The notes under the pieces were generated by a model, which was not told where the DNA came from, did not search any database, and worked only from the letters and a program-made list of their open reading frames with translations. Below are positions 1-6,952 of a stretch of DNA of 11,249 bases, piece after piece. This DNA comes from Myxococcales bacterium (GTDB lineage Bacteria; Myxococcota; Myxococcia; Myxococcales; Myxococcaceae), in assembly GCA_003153055.1 (NCBI GenBank), contig PMBV01000538.1:1-11249 (forward strand). The letters run 5' to 3'. Numbering within the stretch: position 1 is the stretch's first letter; each line of letters opens with the position of its first letter. A program made the translations under genes and the position numbers.

Positions 1-299
1 TCCATCACCGGCTTGGAGGCGAGCGCCCCCAGATCCCCCAGGCCCAAAATGGCCGTGCCGTTGGAGATGACGGCGACGAGGTTGCCCTTGGCCGTATACG
101 TGTACACGAGATCCGGATCGGCCTTGATCTCGAGGCAGGGCTCGGCGACGCCGGGCGTATAGGCGAGAGAGAGGTCGCGCGCGGTGGCGGTCGGTTTGGT
201 GGGGATGACCTCGATCTTCCCGGGGCGCCCCGTCGAGTGGTACTCGAGGGCGTCTTCCCGACGCATCTTCTTGGACAGCGGCTGAAAGCTGGTTGCCAT
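1..299 (-). CDS. maeB: NADP-dependent malic enzyme, N-terminal part (cut by window edge)
   Basis: Malic enzyme decarboxylates malate to pyruvate and yields NADPH in the cytoplasm. Reading the minus strand from an ATG at 299 gives 99 open codons that run off the left edge, so the 3' end is missing. Visible family motifs are PGKIEV at 27-31, PTKP at 33-36, [14 protein letters not shown] at 45-58, which carries the conserved catalytic Tyr (Y47), [16 protein letters not shown] at 68-83, and [15 protein letters not shown] at 85-99. This closely follows the start of the large bacterial MaeB form, which in many bacteria carries a phosphotransacetylase-like C-terminal domain. That part lies outside the window and cannot be judged. 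No strong Shine-Dalgarno sequence precedes the ATG. The gene lies 136 bases downstream of dnaA on the same strand. The family call is firm; the MaeB rather than MaeA assignment rests on the N-terminal motifs. Confidence 0.9.
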   Translation of the reverse strand, partial: MATSFQPLSKKMRREDALEYHSTGRPGKIEVIPTKPTATARDLSLAYTPGVAEPCLEIKADPDLVYTYTAKGNLVAVISNGTAILGLGDLGALASKPVM

Positions 300-416
300 G
301 GTGACGCGGAGGCTGCATCAACCAGGCTCCCCCTGTCATCGGCATTCGCGCGGTGCGAGGGAATGACCCGCAGCGCCAAAGCGAGGGCCTTGACCACACG
401 GGCTCGAGCGCGTAGC

Positions 417-436
417 GGCCCCTGCCGAAGGGGGCC
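417..436 (-). terminator. GC-rich UUCG-loop hairpin at the end of dnaA, possible terminator
   Basis: On the minus strand the dnaA stop codon runs straight into GGCCCC, then CTTCGGCA, then GGGGCC. This makes a 6-bp all-GC stem capped by a C(UUCG)G tetraloop with a two-base bulge. No T-run follows, so it is not a textbook Rho-independent terminator. It may end or stabilise the dnaA transcript. The structure is seen in the sequence; the role is inferred. Confidence 0.4.
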
Positions 437-1797
437 TAGTTCGCCGTGCCGAGCTTGTTCGACAGCTCGCCCAGCTCGAGCTTGAGCTGCTCATCGCTCT
501 CGCGGAGCGACTCGATCTTCCGGACGCTGGTCAGCACCGTGGAGTGGTCTTTGTTGAACTTCTTGCCGATCTCCGGGAGCGACGCCTGGGTCAGCGTGCG
601 GCACAGGTACATCGCCACCTGTCGAGCATGGGCCACGTGCTTCACCCGGCGCTCTCCACGCAACTCTTCGACCCCCAGCTTGTAGTAGCGGGCGACCTCT
701 CGCTGAATGTGGTCGGCGTCGAGGGCCTTCTGGGTCGGCATGAAGTCACGCAGCACCTGGGCGCAGAGTTCCTCGGTCAACGGCTGGCCCGTCAACGCAT
801 GCACCGCCGTCACCTTGATGAGCGCGCCCTCGAGCTCTCGCACGTTCTTCACCACGTGCCGGGCGATGAAGTGCCCCACCTTGTCGGTCAGCGCCACTCC
901 GTCTCGCTCGGCCTTCTTCTTCAGAATGGCGACCCGGGCCTCGAAGTTGGGCTCGTGCACGTCGGTGATGAGACCCATGGCGAAGCGGCTGCGGAGGCGC
1001 TCCTCGAGACCGGGAATGTCCGAGGGCACCGTGTCGCTCGTCATCACCACCGCCTTCGACATCTGGTGGAGCGCGTTGAACGTGTAGAAGAACTCGTTCT
1101 GCGTCTCTTGCTTCTTCCCGAGGAACTGGATGTCGTCGATGAGGAGCACGTCGCACTCCTCGCGGAATCGACGGCGGAACTCGGTCATGCGGTGATCGCG
1201 CACCGACTCGATGAACTGGTTGGTGAACTCCTCGCTCGACAGGTACAGCACTCGCGCCTCGGCCCGCTTGGAACGAATGCGATTGCCGATGGCGTGGAGC
1301 AGGTGCGTCTTGCCCAGCCCGGTGCCCCCGTAGATGAACAAGGGGTTGTAGGCGCTCCCCGGCGACTCGCTCACCGCGTACGCCGCCGCCGCCGGGAGCT
1401 GGTTGGAGTCGGACACCACGTACGAATCGAAGGTGAATTTTTCGTTGAGACGGGTGGGGTGCCGCATCTGAACGACGGGGCTCATCTCGACGCCGCCCCT
1501 GGGGAGCGCCGCCTTGTCGGTCTTCTCATAGAGCACCTGCGGAGAGACACCGCCCAGCGCCCGCTCCAGGGCGTGCTGAACCAGATGCCCGTAGTGGTCA
1601 TCGACCCAGTCCCTGAAGAAGAGATCTTCGACCCCCAGCGTCAGCGTCTTCTGGTCGTAACCGAGCGGAACCAGTTGCATGAGCTGGCTGACGACGTAGG
1701 CCTGACCGTCCTGTCGCAGGATGCTGAGGGCGCTCTCCCAGAGATTTCGTGCGTGTGACGAATCGATGACGTCGACCGACTTGCCGAAAGCGAGCAA
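436..1797 (-). CDS. dnaA: Chromosomal replication initiator protein DnaA
   Basis: DnaA is the AAA+ ATPase that binds DnaA boxes and melts oriC. The frame stays open up to a TTG at 1836 (466 residues). I prefer a TTG at 1797 (453 residues), because GGAG lies six bases before it. A weak promoter-like pair (TTGATC at 1873-1868, TAAGAG at 1850-1845, 17-base spacer, minus strand) would also start transcription near 1836. No in-frame ATG is available. Numbered from 1836, domain I is about 31-95, a short linker follows, and the AAA+ domain is about 130-345. It has Walker A GGTGLGKT (170-177), Walker B DVLLIDDI (229-236), MTSD sensor 1 (265-268), ERLRSRF (279-285) and sensor 2 NVRELEGAL (331-339). 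Domain IV (about 365-466) ends in KDHSTVL. The loop before DHSTV reads FNK, one residue shorter than the common FGGR. oriC lies immediately upstream. Confidence 0.97.
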   Translation of the reverse strand: MLAFGKSVDVIDSSHARNLWESALSILRQDGQAYVVSQLMQLVPLGYDQKTLTLGVEDLFFRDWVDDHYGHLVQHALERALGGVSPQVLYEKTDKAALPRGGVEMSPVVQMRHPTRLNEKFTFDSYVVSDSNQLPAAAAYAVSESPGSAYNPLFIYGGTGLGKTHLLHAIGNRIRSKRAEARVLYLSSEEFTNQFIESVRDHRMTEFRRRFREECDVLLIDDIQFLGKKQETQNEFFYTFNALHQMSKAVVMTSDTVPSDIPGLEERLRSRFAMGLITDVHEPNFEARVAILKKKAERDGVALTDKVGHFIARHVVKNVRELEGALIKVTAVHALTGQPLTEELCAQVLRDFMPTQKALDADHIQREVARYYKLGVEELRGERRVKHVAHARQVAMYLCRTLTQASLPEIGKKFNKDHSTVLTSVRKIESLRESDEQLKLELGELSNKLGTAN

Positions 1798-1860
1798 GGA
1801 GGACTCCCGTGCACGAGGAAGCGAAGAAAATGGCAAGGGCGAGGCTCTTACAGATCGGCG

Positions 1861-2095
1861 TTTTGAGGATCAAGGCCCAAAGATAAGCATTTGAAACAAA
1901 ACATGTTTTCAGGCGACGGCGTGCATGTGGAACAACCGGGAAAACGTCTTTTTCACTTGTTCGTGACCCGCCTCGATGACTGCGACTGAAAGTACGTCAA
2001 ACGCAAAAGAACCGCACCGGAGGCGTGACGTGCTTTTCCACAATCCCACACCGGGCGCCAAGGAGTTCTCCACAGAGCCCACAGGTTTTCCCACA
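1861..2095. other. Putative chromosomal origin (oriC): AT-rich block plus DnaA-box cluster
   Basis: This is the main part of a 440-base gene-free stretch between divergent dnaA and rpmH. Positions 1881-1910 hold only 8 G/C in 30 bases, very low for this GC-rich window, and are a candidate unwinding element. They include the perfect 12-bp palindrome AAAACATGTTTT at 1898-1909. Five CCACA motifs in one orientation lie within 58 bases. Against the consensus TTATCCACA, the 9-mers at 2034-2042 (TTTTCCACA) and 2066-2074 (TTCTCCACA) have one mismatch and 2087-2095 (TTTCCCACA) has two. Those at 2042-2050 and 2075-2083 match only CCACA well. An opposite-strand box with two mismatches (TGTTCCACA) is at 1926-1934. 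The dnaA/rpmH setting is a classic origin location. Origin function is inferred. Confidence 0.8.
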
Positions 2096-2150
2096 GGGCG
2101 GGCTCCAATACGGAGAGTGGCGAAAATGAAACGGCCCTGTAGCGCATCCG

Positions 2151-2164
2151 GCCCTGATCAGGGC
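2151..2164. repeat. 14-bp perfect palindrome between the DnaA boxes and rpmH
   Basis: GCCCTGATCAGGGC is a perfect palindrome lying 39 bases upstream of the putative rpmH -35 element, and a six-A run follows closely. GGCCCTG also occurs just upstream at 2133-2139. It could be an operator, a protein-binding site in the origin, or chance. No regulator is identified. Confidence 0.5.
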
Positions 2165-2202
2165 TCCAAAAAACGCGTGAGGTTTCGTCGGCGTCACGGT
2201 AG

Positions 2203-2230
2203 TTGACGGAGGAGCCAGGCGCGGAATAAA
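2203..2230 (+). promoter_or_regulatory. Putative promoter of the rpmH-rnpA-yidD-yidC-jag operon
   Basis: TTGACG (2203-2208) matches five of six -35 consensus bases. AATAAA (2225-2230) matches four of six -10 bases, and the spacer is 16 bases. The expected start near 2237 would leave a leader of about 40 bases, with a Shine-Dalgarno AAAGGAG at 2263-2269. It is the best promoter-like pair seen upstream of rpmH. The activity is inferred. Confidence 0.5.
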
Positions 2231-2276
2231 GGCGCCGGCTCTCCCTTTCAAGGTTCAGCCTCAAAGGAGCCACACC

Positions 2277-2435
2277 GTGGCCAAGCGCATTCCCACCTAC
2301 CAACCCTCGAAGATCAAGCGCAACCGGGCTCACGGCTTCCGCAAGCGCAACGCCACCAAGCAGGGCCAGGCCGTGCTGAAGCGCCGCCGCGCCAAGGGGC
2401 GCAAGCGCTTGGTGGTGAAGGCGTACGAGAAGTGA
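2277..2435 (+). CDS. rpmH: 50S ribosomal protein L34
   Basis: L34 is a small, very basic protein of the large ribosomal subunit. The 52-residue product starts at a GTG, with AAAGGAG seven bases upstream. It shows the L34 signature: [17 protein letters not shown] from residue 8, then a basic run ([11 protein letters not shown], 35-45). Bacterial L34 is usually 44-50 residues, so the length is slightly above normal because of a few extra residues at the ends. It is the first gene of a rightward operon and overlaps rnpA by four bases (GTGA). The position next to oriC and divergent from dnaA is typical of many bacteria. Confidence 0.96.
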   Translation: MAKRIPTYQPSKIKRNRAHGFRKRNATKQGQAVLKRRRAKGRKRLVVKAYEK

Positions 2436-2809
2436 ACTCGAGCGCGGCGAGGCCGTTGGGCTTCCCCAAGGAGGTGCGGCTGCGCCGACGCTCAGAGTTT
2501 CTCTCGGTACAAGACAGAGGGCAGAAGTTCCCCGCCGAGTGTCTGCTGGCGATCGCCCTGCCGAACCCGTCGCCCGACGCTCCTGCCCGGGCTGGTTTCA
2601 CTGTGTCGTCGAAGGTCGGAAACGCGGTGGTGCGAAATCGCATTCGCCGACGTCTGCGCGAGCTCTATCGGCAAGCGAAGGCGTCGTTTCCCAAGGGCGT
2701 CGACGTGGTCTTCATCGCGCGCACCTCGGCCGCCGACGCTGATCTGCCACGCCTCAGGCGCTCCTTCGACAGGGTGGCGCAGGACCTCCGGCGGAGGCGC
2801 CTGTCGTGA
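2432..2809 (+). CDS. rnpA: Ribonuclease P protein component
   Basis: RnpA is the protein subunit of RNase P; it helps the catalytic RNA bind precursor tRNA and remove its 5' leader. The 125-residue product is rich in Arg and Lys. It carries the family's RNR signature, [11 protein letters not shown], at 67-77, preceded by [13 protein letters not shown] (54-66), which matches the usual region before the motif. The chosen GTG start overlaps the rpmH stop codon, and GAGAAG just before it may act as a ribosome site. An in-frame TTG at 2456 is an alternative that would remove eight residues. The length is normal for the family (about 110-130). Translation is probably coupled to rpmH. The RNase P RNA gene itself is not in this window. 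Confidence 0.95.
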   Translation: MNSSAARPLGFPKEVRLRRRSEFLSVQDRGQKFPAECLLAIALPNPSPDAPARAGFTVSSKVGNAVVRNRIRRRLRELYRQAKASFPKGVDVVFIARTSAADADLPRLRRSFDRVAQDLRRRRLS

Positions 2810-3171
2810 AGTGGCTCAGCGGGGTCCTTTCCAGGCTCTTCACCGAGCTGATGTTGTGGCCACTGCGCTTCTACAAGGTGGTCGTGTCGCCCCTGCTCCC
2901 GCAGGTTTGCCGGTTTCACCCCTCGTGTAGCGTCTACGCGATGGGCGCCATCGGGGTGCACGGGCCGGTGCGTGGGGGCCTCCTGGCGCTCCGCCGCATC
3001 ACCAAGTGTCACCCTTTCCACGCGGGCGGGCTCGATCCAGTTCCGCCCCGAGACGGGCGCCCAGCCGAGGCGCTGCTCTCGACGACCCAGCCTGACATTG
3101 CCCGCCGTCTGACGCAGGCGCCCCCTCCACACTTGGCCGCGCTCCTGGCGCCGCCCATCGACCATTCATGA
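2806..3171 (+). CDS. yidD: YidD membrane protein insertion efficiency factor
   Basis: YidD is a small membrane-associated protein that helps YidC-dependent insertion of inner membrane proteins. The N-terminal 80 residues fit the family well: an amphipathic start ([11 protein letters not shown], 22-32), [11 protein letters not shown] (35-45) with C35 and C41, HGPVRGG (52-58), and [14 protein letters not shown] (67-80) with C68. The GTG start overlaps the rnpA stop by four bases. Family members are often 70-90 residues. This one is 121 because of a Pro/Ala-rich tail after residue 80 with no recognisable domain. The tail may be kept so that the reading frame reaches the yidC start, which overlaps its stop codon by four bases. 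That reason is speculation; the family call is firm. Confidence 0.94.
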   Translation: MKWLSGVLSRLFTELMLWPLRFYKVVVSPLLPQVCRFHPSCSVYAMGAIGVHGPVRGGLLALRRITKCHPFHAGGLDPVPPRDGRPAEALLSTTQPDIARRLTQAPPPHLAALLAPPIDHS

Positions 3172-4958
3172 CTCAGCAACAGCGAACCCTCCTCGCCATC
3201 GCGCTCTCGTTCGGGCTGATGGTCGTCTACAACACCCTCGTCACCAAGCCCGCCGCCGAGGAGGCCGCCCGCCTGGCCGCGGCGGTCGACGGTGGAACAC
3301 GCTTGAGCGGTGGCGCCCTCGATGGTGGCGACGCCCTCGCGGCAGTGGTGACGGCTCCTGTGGGCACCGCCCTCGACGCTGGAGCAGCGCCGATGGTGGC
3401 CCAGCCAGCCGTGGCGATTCCTCCCCGAGTGCTCGAGCTCGACCGGCCGTCGATGAAGCTGACCTTCACCTCCGAGGGGGCCGGCCTCACTGACGCGGTC
3501 TTGAAGGGGCGCCGGGAGCGCGTGGAGCAGGCCCTGTCGATCGCCGATGGCTACAAGAAGCTGCTCGGCGGCACCTTCGCGCCTCCCGCGCAGGTCGACA
3601 TGGCCGAGCCGCTGACCGGGGGCGTGCCCCAGCTGGGCCTCTCCATCTCGGGTGCGACGCCCGTGCCGGCGACCCAGCGCTACGCGGTGGTGCAAGAGGC
3701 CCCGGGGCTGGTGGAGTTCGTCACCACCGTCGAGCCCTTCGAAGTGCACAAGACCTTTCGCTGGTCGCCCACCGCCACCACGTCGGAAAAGGACCCCAGC
3801 GGCTACCTCTCGAGCCTCGAGGTGACGGTGAAGAACGTGGCGGCGGTCGCGGCCGGCGGCGACCTGGTGATTCACACCGCTCGCTCCATCAACCCCGGTG
3901 ACGAGCAGGCCCCCAGCATGTTCGGCGGCATCGGCAACGAGTCGTCGGTGGTGTGCCTGGTGGGTGACGACGTGAAGCGGGAGCGGCCCAAAGACGAAGG
4001 CGTGCCCGTCGAGGACAAGGGCGCGGTCTCCTTCGTGGGCATCGACCAGACCTATTTCCTCACCGCGGTGTGGCCCAAGGACGGCACCGTCGACGGCCGC
4101 TGCGTGCTGACCGCGTCGAGGCGCATGCGCTCGGCCGAGCTGGTGACGCCGCTCACGCTCCAGCCGGGGCAGGCGGTGACGAAGTCCTTCGGAGTGTTCA
4201 TCGGCCCCAAGGACCTCGAGCTCTTGGGTGCCATCGCCAAGACCCAGCCAGCCGGCGCACCGGTGGTATTCAACCCCCGCCTCGACAAGACGGTGGACTT
4301 CGGCTGGTGGGCGGCCATCTGCCGAGTGCTCATCTTCTTCCTCCGCCTGTTCCACAACCTGGTGGGCAACTGGGGCGTCGCCATCATCGCGCTGACGGTG
4401 TCGGTGAAGGTGCTGCTGCTCCCGCTGACGCACAAGGCGATGGTGTCGGCGGAGCAGATGAAGAAGCTGTCTCCGCGGATGGAGGAGATCAAGAAGAAGT
4501 ACCCCGACGATCGCGACCGCCAGAACATGGAGATGATGAAGCTGTACCAGGAGGCGAAGGTGAACCCCCTGGGCGGCTGTCTGCCATTGCTGCTCCAGTT
4601 GCCAATCTGGGCCGCGCTCTTCACCACCCTGCGCACCAGCTATGAGCTGTACGCCGAGCCCTTCTTCGGTGTCTGGAGTGACCTGACCTCGAAGGACCCG
4701 ACCTACCTGCTGCCGCTGGCGCTGGGCATCACGATGATTGTCACCCAGCGGCTGCAGCCCCAGATGACGATGGATAAGTCGCAGGCCTTCATGATGGCCT
4801 GGCTGATGCCCATCTTCTTCACCGCCATCATGATGAACTACCCGGCGGGGTTGTCGCTCTACATCTTCACCAACAACCTCCTCTCCATCGTGCAGCAGTA
4901 TGCGCTGAGGAAGTACCTGGCGAGGGGGGCCCCGACTCCAGCAGGTGCCACGCGATGA
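3168..4958 (+). CDS. yidC: Membrane protein insertase YidC
   Basis: YidC inserts proteins into the inner membrane, alone or with the Sec translocon. The 596-residue product has the long Gram-negative layout. A first membrane helix lies at about 6-25, followed by an Ala-rich tether (28-85) and a periplasmic beta domain (about 86-370). The conserved insertase core is at about 378-585, with membrane segments near 380-397, 402-420, 471-489, 512-526 and 540-575. The core contains [11 protein letters not shown] (400-410), the cytoplasmic charged hairpin (about 425-463), and [17 protein letters not shown] (465-481). The positive residue of the hydrophilic groove, Arg366 in E. coli, aligns with Lys414 here, so the charge is kept. 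The ATG start overlaps the yidD stop, and the gene's own stop overlaps the next start. The length is close to E. coli YidC (548), with an extended linker. Confidence 0.97.
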   Translation: MTQQQRTLLAIALSFGLMVVYNTLVTKPAAEEAARLAAAVDGGTRLSGGALDGGDALAAVVTAPVGTALDAGAAPMVAQPAVAIPPRVLELDRPSMKLTFTSEGAGLTDAVLKGRRERVEQALSIADGYKKLLGGTFAPPAQVDMAEPLTGGVPQLGLSISGATPVPATQRYAVVQEAPGLVEFVTTVEPFEVHKTFRWSPTATTSEKDPSGYLSSLEVTVKNVAAVAAGGDLVIHTARSINPGDEQAPSMFGGIGNESSVVCLVGDDVKRERPKDEGVPVEDKGAVSFVGIDQTYFLTAVWPKDGTVDGRCVLTASRRMRSAELVTPLTLQPGQAVTKSFGVFIGPKDLELLGAIAKTQPAGAPVVFNPRLDKTVDFGWWAAICRVLIFFLRLFHNLVGNWGVAIIALTVSVKVLLLPLTHKAMVSAEQMKKLSPRMEEIKKKYPDDRDRQNMEMMKLYQEAKVNPLGGCLPLLLQLPIWAALFTTLRTSYELYAEPFFGVWSDLTSKDPTYLLPLALGITMIVTQRLQPQMTMDKSQAFMMAWLMPIFFTAIMMNYPAGLSLYIFTNNLLSIVQQYALRKYLARGAPTPAGATR

Positions 4959-5671
4959 GCGACGCCGCCGAGGTGGAACCGTTCGACCACCGGGCGCAGG
5001 TCGAGGAGCTGTTGGGGTCCATCCTCCGGCTGATGGAGTACCCGGCGCGCCTCGACTTCAAGGACATGAGCGACGGGGCGCTCGGCGTGGCGGTGCACTT
5101 CGAGGGCGAGCTGCCTGGTATCACTCCGGGCAAGCGAAGCTACCTGGTGGACTGCCTGCAGTTCCTCCTCAACAAAGCCATCAACCGGCCCAACGTTCCC
5201 AGGCGGTGGGTGAACCTGGGGGTCAACACCTTCCCCGAGACGCGAGGCGTCAAGGCCCCCGAGGCGACCAAGGTCCCCGCCCCGCCTCCCTCCGAGGCGC
5301 CCAAGCAGGCCGCGCCTCCGCCCCCTCCGCCGCCGAAGAAGGAACCCCGGCCGCCACCCAAGGCAGCACCAGAGCGACCCCACCACAAGGCCCCAGAGGA
5401 GGCGGTACAGGTCGCGGTTGATCCAACGTGGGCGCAGCTGGGCGGGCTCTTGGCCGAGAAGGCACAGAAGCAGGGCCGGCTGTACGCGGTGATGATGCTG
5501 TCGAACGAGCAGCGGGCGAAACTGCTGAAGGCCGTGGCCGGGAAGCCCGGCGTGTCGGCCCGCGCCGAGGGTGATGGGCACTGGCGTCGCCTCACCGTGA
5601 CGCCCGACAAGGTGGCGCCGCTGCCGAAGAAGCTCGTCATGCCCGATTGGGATGACGAGGAAGACGAGTGA
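4955..5671 (+). CDS. Jag/KhpB-like protein with degenerate KH and R3H domains
   Basis: Jag (KhpB) proteins are cytoplasmic RNA-binding proteins, commonly encoded next to yidC. This 238-residue product aligns with the family by eye but lacks the Jag-N domain. A KH-like region spans about 11-92. Its loop reads GKRS (59-62) where Jag proteins have GxxG, while VDCLQFLLNKAINR (65-78) matches the following helix. A Pro/Ala/Lys-rich linker covers about 100-150. An R3H-like region spans about 159-217. In it, SNEQRAKLLKAV (183-194) aligns with the usual ERRIIHEAL segment, so the signature Arg and His are Gln186 and Leu190. HWRRLTVTP (209-217) matches the usual YRRVVVVP ending. The tail is acidic (DDEEDE). 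The ATG overlaps the yidC stop by four bases. The family call is fairly firm; RNA binding is doubtful. Confidence 0.8.
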   Translation: MSDAAEVEPFDHRAQVEELLGSILRLMEYPARLDFKDMSDGALGVAVHFEGELPGITPGKRSYLVDCLQFLLNKAINRPNVPRRWVNLGVNTFPETRGVKAPEATKVPAPPPSEAPKQAAPPPPPPPKKEPRPPPKAAPERPHHKAPEEAVQVAVDPTWAQLGGLLAEKAQKQGRLYAVMMLSNEQRAKLLKAVAGKPGVSARAEGDGHWRRLTVTPDKVAPLPKKLVMPDWDDEEDE

Positions 5672-5674
5672 GTT

Positions 5675-6781
5675 CTACGTGAGAGGCACCGGGCGGCGCA
5701 GGCGGCCGACCAGTTTGCGGAGAAACGCCGCCCAGCCGGTCCGTAGGCGAGAGGGGCCCGGGGCCGTGCCGTCGGGACGCACCACGGGAGGGAGCTGTGG
5801 AAACGACTCGACGGCCTCGTGAGGGTCCGCCGAGGTCCCGAGGAGCTCGCGCACGAAACTCCCCACCGTGGGAAGCGTCACTCGGTCGAACCCTCGCGAC
5901 GAATAGGTTGCCAGCGCCTGTCGCAGGGCGAGCGCGGAGGGCCGGCGGTCGACAGACGGGTTCATGGCCCACTCGATGAGCTCCTCGAGCTCGGGTTCGA
6001 TGAATGGGTTGGCGACGGATGGGCGAAGGAAGTCGCCACGAGCCACGGCACGCTGAATGGCGAGCTCGTCGCCCGATGGGTAGGGCGACCGGCCGGTGGC
6101 AGCCAAGTACAGACACACGCCCAATGAATAGACGTCGGCACGACCATCGCCGAAGGCTCCTCGGAGTTGCTCAGGGGCCAGGTAGTACAACCGGCCTTGC
6201 CTGGCGCAGGGCCCGGTGGTCCGACCGGGCAGCCTGAGGACGCCGAAGTCGAGCAGCGTCGGCTCTTCCCCAGAGGCGAGGACGATGTTCTGCAGCGTCA
6301 CCTCACGGTGGACGATGCCCAGCGGCCTGCCTCGCGCGTCGCAGGCGAGATGGGCATGGGCGAGGGCTCCGGCGACCTCCGCCAGGATGCGAGCGACGAA
6401 CCGGGCACAGGGCACCCGACTCTGCCAGGCGTGGTCGATGATCTCCGCGAGGTTTGGCCCGGGAACATGTTCCACCACCATGTAGGGCGTCGTATCGATC
6501 TCGTCGACTTCGAGGACCCGGGCGAGATTCGGGTGCGAGAGGCCCTGAGCCAGCCGCGCCTCCGCGAGGAAGAGCCGGGCCAAGGAGCGAGACTCTGTCA
6601 GCCCCTCCCGCATCCTCCTGATGACCACCGTGCGGTGCTCGCCCGCGGGTGAGACGTCGAGACATTGGAGGACCTCCGCGGCACCATCACCCCCGAGACG
6701 TGCCACCACTTCGAAGTTGCCGAAGCGCTCTGGCTCTTCGCTTGGAAAGCCGGTGATGAAGGGGAGCCCGAAGGTCGTCAC
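5675..6781 (-). CDS. Serine/threonine protein kinase homolog, probable pseudokinase
   Basis: This is a Hanks-type kinase fold, about residues 20-292 of 368. It has a glycine-loop region LGGDGAAEV (29-37), helix C glutamate E74, the catalytic-loop Asn N165, DFG (178-180), APE (202-204), DVYSLG (216-221) and RRPSA (279-283). Two residues normally needed for catalysis are changed. The ATP-anchoring Lys of VAIK is Arg55 (VVIRR, codon AGG), and the catalytic Asp of HRD is Glu160 (HRE, codon GAG). The Lys often found two residues after that Asp is Thr162. Activity is therefore doubtful, and a scaffold or sensing role is possible. No membrane helix is evident, so it is probably cytoplasmic. The tail (about 300-368) is not recognised. 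The start is GTG with a poor ribosome site. The gene ends three bases from the jag-like gene, convergently. Confidence 0.88.
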   Translation of the reverse strand: MTTFGLPFITGFPSEEPERFGNFEVVARLGGDGAAEVLQCLDVSPAGEHRTVVIRRMREGLTESRSLARLFLAEARLAQGLSHPNLARVLEVDEIDTTPYMVVEHVPGPNLAEIIDHAWQSRVPCARFVARILAEVAGALAHAHLACDARGRPLGIVHREVTLQNIVLASGEEPTLLDFGVLRLPGRTTGPCARQGRLYYLAPEQLRGAFGDGRADVYSLGVCLYLAATGRSPYPSGDELAIQRAVARGDFLRPSVANPFIEPELEELIEWAMNPSVDRRPSALALRQALATYSSRGFDRVTLPTVGSFVRELLGTSADPHEAVESFPQLPPVVRPDGTAPGPSRLRTGWAAFLRKLVGRLRRPVPLT

Positions 6782-6952
6782 GCCTGGTGCAAGGTGAGAG
6801 GACCGGTGGTTTCGGGTCAGATGACCCGATAGCCGCCCCGCGACACTCTCTTGGGTCGTGGCGGTCGGAGTCTCATGTCTGCCAGATGGCCGTCGAAATC
6901 ACTATGCGAGGAGGCCGCCCAGGACAAGAGTGGTGCCCTCGGAGGAGTGACG
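6782..6952. promoter_or_regulatory. Divergent intergenic region with a 7-bp inverted repeat
   Basis: These 171 bases separate the divergent kinase and phosphatase genes and must hold any promoters for both. TCGGGTC (6812-6818) and GACCCGA (6823-6829) form a perfect 7-bp inverted repeat around AGAT, 31 bases upstream of the kinase start. This could be an operator or a small hairpin. A strong Shine-Dalgarno GGAGGAG is at 6941-6947. I could not place convincing -35/-10 pairs for either gene. Confidence 0.35.

Noticed and set aside
5..397. 130-codon minus-strand frame at the left edge
   Set aside because: It overlaps the malic enzyme start in another frame and is Arg/Ser/Pro-rich low-complexity translation.
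544..1758. 404-codon open frame on the plus strand over dnaA
   Set aside because: It is exactly antisense to DnaA, is rich in His, Arg, Leu and Val as expected from GC-rich complement, and has no family motif.
1898..1909. parS centromere site for ParB
   Set aside because: AAAACATGTTTT is palindromic but does not match the conserved TGTTTCACGTGAAACA pattern.
3009..4433. 474-codon open frame on the minus strand over yidD and yidC
   Set aside because: It is antisense to clear YidC coding sequence and its composition (Arg, His, Gly) is that of a shadow frame.
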